Below the pieces are notes generated by a model that had not been told where the DNA came from, ran no database searches, and saw only the letters and a program-made list of their open reading frames with translations. From CAZTAK01 sp964611585 (GTDB lineage Bacteria > Pseudomonadota > Alphaproteobacteria > SHVP01), in assembly GCA_964611585.1 (NCBI GenBank), contig CAZTAK010000099.1:1-7070 (forward strand): DNA of 7,070 bases, read 5' to 3'. Shown one piece after another: positions 1 to 6,134 of this stretch (position 1 is the stretch's first letter; each line of letters opens with the position of its first letter). A program made the translations under genes and the position numbers.

Positions 1-1017
1 AAGAAAGCGTCGGCCGAACGCGAACGCGTCGAGGCCGAGCGTGGGGCCGAGGAGAAGCAGGGCGAAGACGAAGCCCGCCAGGCCGAGAAAGAGAGCCGTG
101 CCCAAGAGCAAAAACGCGAGGAAGAGGAACGCGCCCGCGAGCAGGCCGAGGCGGCCGAACGGGCGGCGCGTCAGGAGCGTATGGACGGGCTGACTTCCGG
201 CTTCGGCGATACGGTAACCGAAGTTCTCACGGTGGTATCGAGTTCGGCCGAAGAGATGGAAAGAACGGCGTCTTCGATGAGCGATGTCGCCCAGACAACC
301 CAGGGTGAAAGCGTCACCGTGGCCTCTGCCGCCGAACAAGCGACCTCGAACGTGCAGACCGTCGCCTCGGCAGCCGAAGAGTTGTCGGCGTCGATTTCCG
401 AGATCAACCACCAGGTGACGAAGTCGGCGGAGATTTCCCGGGAAGCGGTGGTTCAGGCCGACGAAACCAATCAGACGATAGAGAATCTGGTTGGCAGTGC
501 CGAGAAAGTAGGCGAAGTGGTCAAGTTGATCAACGACATCGCCGAGCAGGCCAATCTCCTGGCCCTCAACGCCACGATCGAGGCGGCGCGTGCCGGCGAG
601 GCGGGCAAGGGCTTCGCCGTTGTCGCTTCGGAGGTCAAGAATCTGGCCGACCAAACGGCCAAGGCGACCGAGGAAATCGGCGACCAGATCCGCGGAATCC
701 AAGACGTCTCGGGGACCGCGGTGACGGCCATCGGCAACATTCGCAAGACGATCAACGAGCTGAACGAGATCGCGACGACAATTGCCTCCGCTGTTGAGGA
801 GCAAGGGGCGGCGACCTCTGAAATCAGCCGCAATGTCCAGGAAGCATCGACGGGCACCCAAAGCGTCTCCAAGAGCATCATCAAGGTGAAGAGCGGCGCC
901 GAAGATACCGGCCGCGCTTCCGATGAAGTTGTCCAGGCGACGAAAGCGCTGGCCGAGCAGTTCAGCGGTTTGCGCACTGAGGTCGAGGGTTTCCTCACGG
1001 ACATCAAAGCAGCGTAG
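1..1017 (+). CDS. Methyl-accepting chemotaxis protein, C-terminal part (5' truncated by window edge)
   Basis: This is the cytoplasmic signalling part of a chemoreceptor, which controls the CheA kinase through CheW. The frame is open from base 1 to a TAG at 1015-1017 (338 codons visible), so the sensor, membrane and any HAMP segments lie off the left edge. The ATG at 181 is internal, because the same frame is open and coding-like upstream of it. Visible residues 1-60 are almost entirely E, R, K, Q and A, a highly charged coiled coil. The MCP signal domain follows, with the diagnostic hairpin tip NLLALNATIEAARAGEAGKG at visible residues 185-204, then FAVVASEVKNLA. Flanking Ala/Ser/Glu-rich heptads fit the methylation helices. 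The protein ends in GFLTDIKAA, with no NWETF-like CheR/CheB tether. Family assignment is certain; the ligand cannot be inferred. A strong terminator follows the stop, and the next gene converges on it. Confidence 0.94.
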   Translation, partial: KKASAERERVEAERGAEEKQGEDEARQAEKESRAQEQKREEEERAREQAEAAERAARQERMDGLTSGFGDTVTEVLTVVSSSAEEMERTASSMSDVAQTTQGESVTVASAAEQATSNVQTVASAAEELSASISEINHQVTKSAEISREAVVQADETNQTIENLVGSAEKVGEVVKLINDIAEQANLLALNATIEAARAGEAGKGFAVVASEVKNLADQTAKATEEIGDQIRGIQDVSGTAVTAIGNIRKTINELNEIATTIASAVEEQGAATSEISRNVQEASTGTQSVSKSIIKVKSGAEDTGRASDEVVQATKALAEQFSGLRTEVEGFLTDIKAA

Positions 1018-1040
1018 AACGCGCTCCTTTTTTCACGAAG

Positions 1041-1071
1041 ACGGCGGGGCCACGAGCGCCCCGCCGTTTTT
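1041..1071 (+). terminator. Intrinsic terminator of the chemoreceptor gene
   Basis: A perfect 10-bp GC-rich stem (ACGGCGGGGC at 1041-1050 with GCCCCGCCGT at 1058-1067) encloses a 7-nt loop and runs directly into a five-T tract (1067-1071). It begins 24 nt after the chemoreceptor stop. Only the plus-strand transcript gets a U tract: the left side of the stem is T-rich, not A-rich, so it should not work well for the convergent DUF1194 gene. Confidence 0.88.
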
Positions 1072-1135
1072 GTGTGACCGTCGGAGATCTTTCGTCACAT
1101 CGTTCTCGTTCGAACTTGTTGGGAAACGACGCGGT

Positions 1136-2062
1136 TCAGGGAAATTCGAACCGGTCGAAGCGGAATTGTTGCAGCATACGTTCGCCGATCAGGCAATCGG
1201 GCGGCAGAAGATCGGCCACCGGCCGGACCCTGTCCGGGCGGGTGCCGAAAACGGCGCGCGGGACCGGCCCGCGCGGGCCGGCCATGACCCGGTTCGGCCG
1301 CTGTGGTTCGAGACGCGGCGGCGCCGCCAGACCGGCAATTTCGAGAATGAGTTTGCGCCGGATCGCGCTGCCGAAGTCCTGAAAGGTATCGGCCACGACA
1401 ATGAAAGCGCCGGGCCCGCCGATGACGCAATTCTCGAAATAGAGATCGAGGTCGGGCATCTGCGGCAGACCGAACGGTTGCGGCCGTTGGTTGATGATCG
1501 GCAGGCCGTTGATGGTGATGTCATTCGCCAAGGCCTCGTCGCACACGAAATTTACCACCGGACCGGAGTTGTTGGGACCGTCGCCGGATATGTCGATCAC
1601 CCGGCGCGAGCCCTCGAAACCGTTATTGGGGAACAGCGTCAACGCATACCCGATGGCGCCGCTGATTGAAGTAAATCGCCCGCGGGCCAACGGCGCGGCG
1701 TCGAGGCGCGCGGCAAACGCCTGTGCATCTTCGGCGCTGGAGAGAATCACCCAGTCCACGGTCTTGATGGCGTGGCCGAAACCGGCCCACTCGAAATAGG
1801 CTACCGCGATGCGGCCGAGCGGCCCGGAACGCACCGCATTGACGACCACGGGATCGACGAAAGCGGTGACGTACCCATCGCGCTGCAACCGCGCCTCGAA
1901 TTCATCCACGCTGCCCGAGACATCGACTGCCAGCACCAGTTCGAGATCGACCGTCTGGTCCTGCTGGACGGAGGCGGCGCGCACGAAGGGCATCGCCGCC
2001 ACGAGGGCAACCGCTACCGCAATCGCCACCAGGCGAATGGGAATACTGGCCGCCTTTGCCAC
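1136..2062 (-). CDS. DUF1194 domain-containing protein (exported von Willebrand A-like)
   Basis: This is a 308-residue protein of the DUF1194 family, whose fold resembles von Willebrand factor A; its cellular role is not established. A Sec-type signal peptide is visible: N-terminal Lys/Arg, a hydrophobic stretch at about residues 11-27, and likely cleavage after VRA near residue 29. The metal-site (MIDAS) motif D47-V-S49-G-S51 follows in LVLAVDVSGSVDEFE. Further family blocks are YFEWAG, GRFTSISGAIGYAL, RRVIDISGDGPNN, DITINGLPI and NCVIGGPGAFI, ending in KLILEIAG. About 60 residues beyond the domain are Pro/Arg-rich and carry a Cys in PPDCLIGE. The start is GTG at 2062, chosen because AAGGGGGG (2067-2074) sits just upstream and the signal peptide begins there. 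The gene converges on the chemoreceptor and diverges from the nucleoside hydrolase. No MoxR-type ATPase, the usual partner of many VWA proteins, is in the window. Family call is firm; function unknown. Confidence 0.91.
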   Translation of the reverse strand: MAKAASIPIRLVAIAVAVALVAAMPFVRAASVQQDQTVDLELVLAVDVSGSVDEFEARLQRDGYVTAFVDPVVVNAVRSGPLGRIAVAYFEWAGFGHAIKTVDWVILSSAEDAQAFAARLDAAPLARGRFTSISGAIGYALTLFPNNGFEGSRRVIDISGDGPNNSGPVVNFVCDEALANDITINGLPIINQRPQPFGLPQMPDLDLYFENCVIGGPGAFIVVADTFQDFGSAIRRKLILEIAGLAAPPRLEPQRPNRVMAGPRGPVPRAVFGTRPDRVRPVADLLPPDCLIGERMLQQFRFDRFEFP

Positions 2063-2213
2063 GTTGCCCCCCTTCCCGCGGGCGCCCTGCCGAGGAAGAG
2101 TCTAGCCGATCCGGGGCCGCAGGGAAGCGGCGGCGGGCGCGCGCTTGTGCCCCTGCGCCGCCGGTGATATGGCCTGAGCCCGAGCGCGCGATAACAATTC
2201 CGGGAGAATATCC
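2063..2213. promoter_or_regulatory. Divergent intergenic region between DUF1194 and nucleoside hydrolase genes
   Basis: This 151-bp gap must hold the promoters for both outward-facing genes. It contains the GTG-proximal Shine-Dalgarno of the DUF1194 gene (2067-2074, minus strand) and GGGAG at 2202-2206 for the hydrolase gene, 7 nt before its ATG. An 8-bp inverted repeat, CGGCGGCG (2128-2135) with CGCCGCCG (2156-2163), could fold around a 20-nt loop. I could not assign confident -35/-10 boxes: TTGTGC at 2145-2150 and GATATG at 2166-2171 are only 15 nt apart. The promoter content is inferred from gene orientation. Confidence 0.4.
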
Positions 2214-3155
2214 ATGGCCCCCCGCCCCCTGTTGATCGATTGCGACCCGGGCCAGGACGATGCGGTGATGCTGCTGCTGGCGATGGGATCGCGCGACGAT
2301 CTCGACATCCTCGGCATCACCACGGTTGCCGGCAACGTGCCGCTTGCGTTGACCCAGCGCAACGCCCGCCTGATATGTGAGCTGGCGGGCCGGCCCGACA
2401 TCGGCGTCTATGCCGGTTGCCCGCGTCCCATGGTGCGCGACCTGATTACCGCCGAAGAGGTTCACGGCCGCACCGGCATCGACGGCTTCGAGGTGTATGA
2501 GCCAACGATGCCGCTGCAATCCCAACACGGGGTCGATTTTATCGTCGACAGCTTACGCGCGGCCGCCGACGATTCGATTACCGTGGTTCCGACCGGACCC
2601 CTCACCAATATCGGCATGGCGATGGTGAAGGCGCCCGATATCCTGCCCAAGATCAAGGAAATCGTGCTGATGGGCGGGGCCATGCGCGAAGGCGGCAACA
2701 CATCGCCCAGCGCCGAGTTCAACATTCTGGTCGATCCCCATGCCGCCCACGTCGTGTTCCGGTGCGGCCGGCCGCTGACCGTGATCGGCCTCGACCTCAC
2801 CCACCAGGCGATGACGTCGCCGCAACGATCAGGCGCGATCGGCCAAATCGGCAACAAGGTCGGCGCCACGGTGCAGGCAATGCTGGAATTCTATAACCGC
2901 CACGACATCGAAAAATACGGCACCGAAGGCGGCCCGCTGCACGACCCGTGCACCATCGGTTACCTGCTGCGGCCTGATTTGTTCGAGGGCAAACGCGTCA
3001 ATGCCGAAGTCGAAATTCAGTCTGAGTTGACGATGGGCGCAACGGCGGTTGATTTTTGGGGCGTGACCGGCCGCCCGCGCAACGTCAACTGGCTCCACAA
3101 AATCGACGCCGACGGGTTTTTCGCTCTGCTGGTCGAGCGGCTCGCGCGTTTATAA
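2214..3155 (+). CDS. Nucleoside hydrolase (inosine-uridine preferring family)
   Basis: This is a 313-residue cytoplasmic N-ribohydrolase that should cleave the N-glycosidic bond of nucleosides to give ribose and a free base. The Ca2+/ribose-binding signature is complete: D9-C-D11-P-G-Q-D15-D16 in LLIDCDPGQDDA. Further family blocks are TTVAGN ending at N41, HGRTG at 84-88, PTGPLTNIG at 126-134, LMGGAMREGGN, AEFN with E168 and N170, and the active-site pair H243-D244 in LHDPCTIGYLL. Length matches the family, and every expected catalytic position is present, so the enzyme is probably active. The start is ATG with GGGAG 7 nt upstream. Substrate preference (purine, pyrimidine or both) cannot be settled by eye, so I give no rih symbol. 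The deacetylase-fold gene starts 24 bp downstream in the same direction, implying co-transcription and a role in nucleoside catabolism or salvage. Confidence 0.95.
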   Translation: MAPRPLLIDCDPGQDDAVMLLLAMGSRDDLDILGITTVAGNVPLALTQRNARLICELAGRPDIGVYAGCPRPMVRDLITAEEVHGRTGIDGFEVYEPTMPLQSQHGVDFIVDSLRAAADDSITVVPTGPLTNIGMAMVKAPDILPKIKEIVLMGGAMREGGNTSPSAEFNILVDPHAAHVVFRCGRPLTVIGLDLTHQAMTSPQRSGAIGQIGNKVGATVQAMLEFYNRHDIEKYGTEGGPLHDPCTIGYLLRPDLFEGKRVNAEVEIQSELTMGATAVDFWGVTGRPRNVNWLHKIDADGFFALLVERLARL

Positions 3156-3179
3156 CCGGCGCAACGGGGCTACGGATCG

Positions 3180-4043
3180 ATGAAACCGCAGCGCACCGGA
3201 CCCTTCCCCTACATTCCGATCCACCAGCGGCCAAAACTGACCTGGCCCGGTAATGCGCGCGTCGCCCTCTGGGTGGTGCCGAACATCGAATTCTTTCCCC
3301 TCGATGAAGAAGTCCCGTTCGGTATCGGCATCAACCCCGATGTGCTCGGCTGGTCGAAACGCGATTACGGCGGGCGGGTCGGCACGTTCCGGGTCATGGA
3401 AGTGCTGGCGCGTCACGGGATTCGCGGCACCGTCGCGCTCAACAGCGAAGTCTGCGACGCCTACCCGCAGATCGTGGACGAGACGATGAAACTCGGCTGG
3501 GAGTTCATGGGCCACGGCGAAAGCAACGCGCGCTATGTCGATGCGATGACGCCCGAGGAAGAGCGCCGCGTGATCTTTTCGACCTTCGACCGGATCGAGA
3601 AATACACCGGCACGCGCCCGCGCGGCTGGCTCAGCCCGGGGGTGCGCATGACCTGGCACACGCTCGATTTTTTCGCCGAGGCCGGGTGCGATTATTTCTG
3701 TGATTTCATCAACGACGATCAGCCCTACCTGATGGACGCCGGCGGCAAGGGGATGGTCTCGATTCCGTACTCGTCCGAGATCAACGATCTGTCCGCGTTC
3801 CTGCAATACAACCGGACAGCGGAGGAATTCGAGACCATGATCCGGCGGCAATTCGACGTGCTCTATCGCGAGGGCGAAGAGTCGGGCCGGGTCATGGCGA
3901 TTTGCCTGCACCCGTTTCTGATCGGGGTTCCGCACCGGATCGACGCGCTCGATTCCGCGCTCGAATACATTTGCGGCCACGAGGGCTTATGGCGCGCCAC
4001 CGGTTCGGAGATCGTCGATCATTACCGCGCCGCAACGACCTAG
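3180..4043 (+). CDS. Polysaccharide deacetylase-fold hydrolase, allantoinase (PuuE)-like
   Basis: This 287-residue protein belongs to the NodB/polysaccharide deacetylase superfamily (carbohydrate esterase 4 fold), which also contains metal-independent allantoinases and cyclic-imide hydrolases. The N-terminal block PKLTWPGNARVALWVVPNIE resembles the WPGGARVAV...NYE opening of PuuE-type enzymes. The usual NodB TFDDG motif is replaced by VVPNIEFF (N35, E37). The second motif is GHGESN (H112, N116), not HxxxH. RPRGWLSPG (146-154), IPYSSEINDLSAF (195-207, compare the PuuE block with ...ND) and LHPFLIGVPHR (H244) follow. There is no signal peptide, so a small cytoplasmic substrate is likelier than peptidoglycan or chitin. 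The ribosome site is weak (GGGG at 3166-3169), consistent with expression by read-through from the nucleoside hydrolase gene. An amidohydrolase step on a purine- or pyrimidine-derived compound is inference. The TAG stop lies inside a repeat-like palindrome. Confidence 0.9.
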   Translation: MKPQRTGPFPYIPIHQRPKLTWPGNARVALWVVPNIEFFPLDEEVPFGIGINPDVLGWSKRDYGGRVGTFRVMEVLARHGIRGTVALNSEVCDAYPQIVDETMKLGWEFMGHGESNARYVDAMTPEEERRVIFSTFDRIEKYTGTRPRGWLSPGVRMTWHTLDFFAEAGCDYFCDFINDDQPYLMDAGGKGMVSIPYSSEINDLSAFLQYNRTAEEFETMIRRQFDVLYREGEESGRVMAICLHPFLIGVPHRIDALDSALEYICGHEGLWRATGSEIVDHYRAATT

Positions 4044-4184
4044 AGCGGTTCCGTTTCGATCGGAACCACTCTCGCCTTTTTGCCGCTCGCGGCAGCGGAC
4101 CAAACGGTCCGCGCCTGCGCGGGCGCGCCGCACAAGCGGCGGGCCGCCTCGCGGCCATGGCCGATTCCAGACGAACTGGAATCG
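4040..4184. repeat. Hairpin-packed intergenic element beginning CTAGAGC
   Basis: The gap between the convergent deacetylase and transporter genes is almost continuous inverted repeat. Stems visible by hand: 4042-4053/4061-4072 (11 pairs, one mismatch); GCCGC/GCGGC at 4082-4086/4089-4093; GCGGACC/GGTCCGC at 4095-4101/4106-4112; GCGCC/GGCGC at 4111-4115/4122-4126; CGCCGC/GCGGCG at 4126-4131/4136-4141; the perfect 12-bp palindrome CGGCCATGGCCG at 4152-4163; and a 9-bp stem CGATTCCAG/CTGGAATCG at 4162-4170/4176-4184 with a 5-nt loop. Some of these compete for the same bases. No convincing reading frame lies here. A mosaic of dispersed palindromic repeats is my preferred reading; a structured RNA or a two-way terminator zone is possible. 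From 4185 to 4232 I see nothing. Confidence 0.5.
4042..4081 (+). terminator. Probable terminator of the hydrolase-deacetylase unit
   Basis: GGTTCCG (4047-4053) pairs with CGGAACC (4061-4067) around a 7-nt loop. After one C/A mismatch the stem continues with AGAG (4042-4045) against CTCT (4069-4072). Four nt later comes TTTTT (4077-4081). The spacer between stem and T tract is longer than in a textbook terminator. The same sequence looks like a dispersed palindromic element, so termination may be secondary. Confidence 0.45.
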
Positions 4185-4232
4185 TCCCAGGCGAAGTGCG
4201 CGCCGGCACCCACGGAGAGCGGCGAATACAGC

Positions 4233-5177
4233 TCAGGCCGGTCCCGCGGCGGGCGTATCGCGGTCGAACGCTTCGGGCGTTTCCTCGACCTTCGCGCCGC
4301 GCTGAAGCACCGCCATGGCGGCGACGACAATGGCGACCCCGGGTAACACGATCAGCGCCGGAATCCCGTGCCCCGCGATCCACTCGATGACGATGACCAG
4401 TGCCGGGTTGAGGTAGTTCGAGCCCGCCACCCGGGTCGGGCCGAGGACGACAATCGCATTTTGCTGCAGGAAGAACGAAAATATCGTCGTCACCAATGCG
4501 AGATAGGCGATGCCCACAAACACGTTGATATCGACCGCGGCCCAGTCGGTGGTCAAGATCTTGGTATTATTGAACAGCACGAGCCAGAGCGTGCCGGTAA
4601 CCAGAATCCAGAACGTCATGACCGCAATCGGCTCACCGCGATGAAACTTCTTTATCAACGGCATATACAGCGCCATCACCAGGCACGCAGCCGCGAACAA
4701 CAGATCGCCGCGGTTGAAAGCAAGTGACAGCGCCAAATCAAGATCGCCCCGGAACACGATCCACAGCGCCCCGACCAATCCGATGGCCAGAGCGCCCAAA
4801 CGGTAGATGCCGAGACGTTCGCGCAGCAGGGTCCATGCATAGATGGCTGCCAGGCCGGGAACGAGGGTGAAGATTGCGCTGGTATTCAACGCCGTCGTCG
4901 TCCGCAGCGCCGCGAACATGCCCCAGAAAAAGGTGACCAGGCACAAACTGATTACCGCGTAACCCGCGAGCGCCCGCCACGGCGGCAACCGGATGCCGTA
5001 TCGCAGGGCGATGAAGGGTGCGAACAAGAGCGACGCGAGCGCAAACCGGACCAGCGTTAGCGTCACCGGATCGAGGCCGCGGGTGATCGCCTCGCCGACC
5101 GGAAACGAAGTCGCAATCAGCCCGCGCGACAGCCACATCTGCGCGTGATAGGGCCAAATCCGGCGCGGCGCGGTCAC
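4233..5177 (-). CDS. EamA/DMT-family membrane transporter
   Basis: This 314-residue inner-membrane protein has the drug/metabolite transporter architecture: two EamA repeats of five helices. Hydrophobic segments fall at roughly residues 14-34 (weak), 38-58, 68-90, 94-117, 125-143, 150-170, 180-198, 207-227, 235-255 and 262-282. The first repeat ends helix 4 with TLLRERLG (Glu120), the usual [F/L]LxERL signature. The second repeat has the corresponding VLGPTRVAGSNYLNPALVIV-IEW pattern. The last 25 or so residues form a charged cytoplasmic tail. Members export or import small metabolites, amino acids or nucleotide-related compounds; the substrate cannot be read from sequence. The start is uncertain: GTG at 5177 has AGGGG about 11 nt upstream, while ATG at 5138 would shorten the N-terminus by 13 residues without losing a helix. 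It diverges from the carboxymuconolactone-decarboxylase-like gene. Confidence 0.93.
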   Translation of the reverse strand: MTAPRRIWPYHAQMWLSRGLIATSFPVGEAITRGLDPVTLTLVRFALASLLFAPFIALRYGIRLPPWRALAGYAVISLCLVTFFWGMFAALRTTTALNTSAIFTLVPGLAAIYAWTLLRERLGIYRLGALAIGLVGALWIVFRGDLDLALSLAFNRGDLLFAAACLVMALYMPLIKKFHRGEPIAVMTFWILVTGTLWLVLFNNTKILTTDWAAVDINVFVGIAYLALVTTIFSFFLQQNAIVVLGPTRVAGSNYLNPALVIVIEWIAGHGIPALIVLPGVAIVVAAMAVLQRGAKVEETPEAFDRDTPAAGPA

Positions 5178-5463
5178 GGCAGGCTTGGCCCCTGCGGCCG
5201 ATGGCGGCTGGGGGTGCGGCTCAGATTATTCGAGCCCTGACAGCAGGATCTCTCTGCTTTCGATCCCTCACGTTTCGATCCCACAATGTCAGCCCGCACC
5301 CACAAGAGATTATTTTGATACTGTTCAACGAATTTCGGCATTTCGTCTCAATTCCATTGCCACCAAATGTCGAGAATGAACCCTCAGGGCGGGTACGCGT
5401 TCCGTTCGCCCCGCCAGGAGCTGCGGGTCCACCCGTTTTGTTTCCGATGCCGTGGAGATTTCG
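5178..5463. promoter_or_regulatory. Divergent, AT-richer regulatory region
   Basis: These 286 bp separate two outward-facing genes and are visibly richer in A/T (about 5221-5375) than the rest of the window, as expected for promoters. They contain a 10-bp direct repeat (5258-5282), a small inverted repeat AGCAG/CTGCT (5242-5246/5254-5258), and the 5-bp arms TGACA at about 5238 and TGTCA at about 5286. Several frames stay open through here, but none has a ribosome site or a recognisable protein, so I call no gene. No promoter hexamers stand out. Regulatory function is inferred from position. Confidence 0.42.
5258..5282. repeat. 10-bp direct repeat TTTCGATCCC, period 15
   Basis: TTTCGATCCC occurs at 5258-5267 and again at 5273-5282, separated by TCACG. 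The repeat lies in the divergent gap, about 80-105 bp upstream of the transporter start on the minus strand and about 180 bp upstream of the 5464 start. Tandem half-sites for a regulator are one possible meaning; chance is another. Confidence 0.35.
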
Positions 5464-5466
5464 ATG
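5454..5466 (+). promoter_or_regulatory. Ribosome binding site fixing the start at 5464
   Basis: GGAGA (5454-5458) lies 5 nt before ATG at 5464. An in-frame GTG at 5452 overlaps this site and has no Shine-Dalgarno of its own, so the ATG is preferred, giving a protein four residues shorter than the longest open frame. Confidence 0.7.
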
Positions 5467-6075
5467 AGCCGGCTCGATCCTTTGTCCCCCGATATCCTCG
5501 ACCCTACCACGCGCGCCGCCTACGACCAGATCGTTGCCGATTCGGGCCCCCTGCCCGCCCCGGACCGCGAGGCCATTTACGGCGAGGCAACGCGGAAGAA
5601 CCGCGCCCGCATTGCCGGGCCGTTCAATATCTGGCTGCGCTGTCCCGGCATCGCCAAGCCCGCGACCGACATCGCCAATTATTTTCACTTTCGCGGCAGG
5701 CTGTCGCCGCGCAACACCGAACTCGTCATCTTACTGGCCGCGCGCCATTTCGGGGCGCCCTTTGCCTGGGCAACGCATGAAGAGTACGCCCGCGCCGCGG
5801 GCCTTTCGGACGATGCCATTGCCGCCATCGCAGCGGGCCGGAGCGTTGACGACGAATCAGGAATGGCGGACGACGACCGCGCGGTATGGAAATTCACCAC
5901 CACATTGCTCGAAAACAAACGGGTGGACGAGGATACCTATGGCGCCACTGTGGAAGTGCTTGGCGAGGGCGGCACCGTCGAGCTGGTCAGCTTGATCGGC
6001 TTCTACGCGATGATAGCGTTCTCGCTCAACGCCTTCGAGGTTGCGGCGCCGCAGGGATCGGCCGTCCCGTTCTAG
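5464..6075 (+). CDS. Carboxymuconolactone decarboxylase family protein
   Basis: This 203-residue cytoplasmic protein belongs to the carboxymuconolactone decarboxylase/AhpD-like superfamily of small all-alpha oligomers. The core domain spans about residues 55-130: FNIWLRCPGIAKPATDIANY, then FRGRLSPRNTELVILLAARH, then WATHEEYARAAGLSDDAI (H105), matching the family layout of a catalytic-region His followed by an ARxAGLS turn. The AhpD CxxC redox pair is absent: the corresponding stretch reads FGAPFAWATH, and the visible Cys60 is upstream. A peroxidase-type disulfide mechanism is therefore unlikely, while a decarboxylase- or hydrolase-like role remains possible. A C-terminal helical part (about 135-198) completes it. 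The start is ATG at 5464 with GGAGA 5 nt upstream. The TAG stop is the beginning of a TAGAGC palindromic element. The gene stands alone, divergent from the transporter and convergent with the DUF3891 gene. Family call is strong; substrate unknown. Confidence 0.9.
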   Translation: MSRLDPLSPDILDPTTRAAYDQIVADSGPLPAPDREAIYGEATRKNRARIAGPFNIWLRCPGIAKPATDIANYFHFRGRLSPRNTELVILLAARHFGAPFAWATHEEYARAAGLSDDAIAAIAAGRSVDDESGMADDDRAVWKFTTTLLENKRVDEDTYGATVEVLGEGGTVELVSLIGFYAMIAFSLNAFEVAAPQGSAVPF

Positions 6076-6106
6076 AGCAAATCCCGAGCCGGCGGAATCG
6101 CCGGCG
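6072..6106. repeat. CTAGAGC element with GCCGGCG hairpin
   Basis: CTAGAGC (6072-6078) overlaps the stop codon of the upstream gene. It is followed by a perfect 7-bp stem, GCCGGCG (6088-6094) with CGCCGGC (6099-6105), around a GAAT loop. No T tract follows, so it is not a standard terminator. It appears to be the first half of a repeat that continues to 6178. Confidence 0.45.
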
Positions 6107-6134
6107 ACGACGACTTGCGTACTATGTCAAAGGG

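Noticed and set aside
471..1007. Long open frame antisense to the chemoreceptor gene.
   Set aside because: It mirrors the codon bias of the real gene on the other strand and has no ribosome site or recognisable domain.
2145..2171. TTGTGC and GATATG as a promoter for the nucleoside hydrolase gene.
   Set aside because: The 15-nt spacing is short and both boxes are poor matches. I would not call it without transcript data.
2190..2206. GATAACAATTCC just upstream of the nucleoside hydrolase matches part of the E. coli lac operator.
   Set aside because: Only about 12 bases match, the dyad partner half is absent, and the surroundings are native GC-rich sequence. Chance is the better explanation than a LacI-type site or vector contamination.
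3892..4383. Arg/Pro-rich open frames on both strands across the 4044-4232 gap.
   Set aside because: Low-complexity Arg/Ala/Pro composition, extensive overlap with two well-supported genes, and no initiation signal. They read through hairpin repeats.
5201..5467. 88-residue open frame in the divergent gap ahead of the carboxymuconolactone-decarboxylase-like gene.
   Set aside because: No ribosome site, no recognisable motif, unusual composition for this genome, and it fills an AT-richer promoter-like region.
5221..5688. 155-residue minus-strand frame overlapping the start of the 5464 gene.
   Set aside because: Its N-terminal two-thirds is the shadow of the real gene and the remainder is intergenic sequence with no homology that I recognise.
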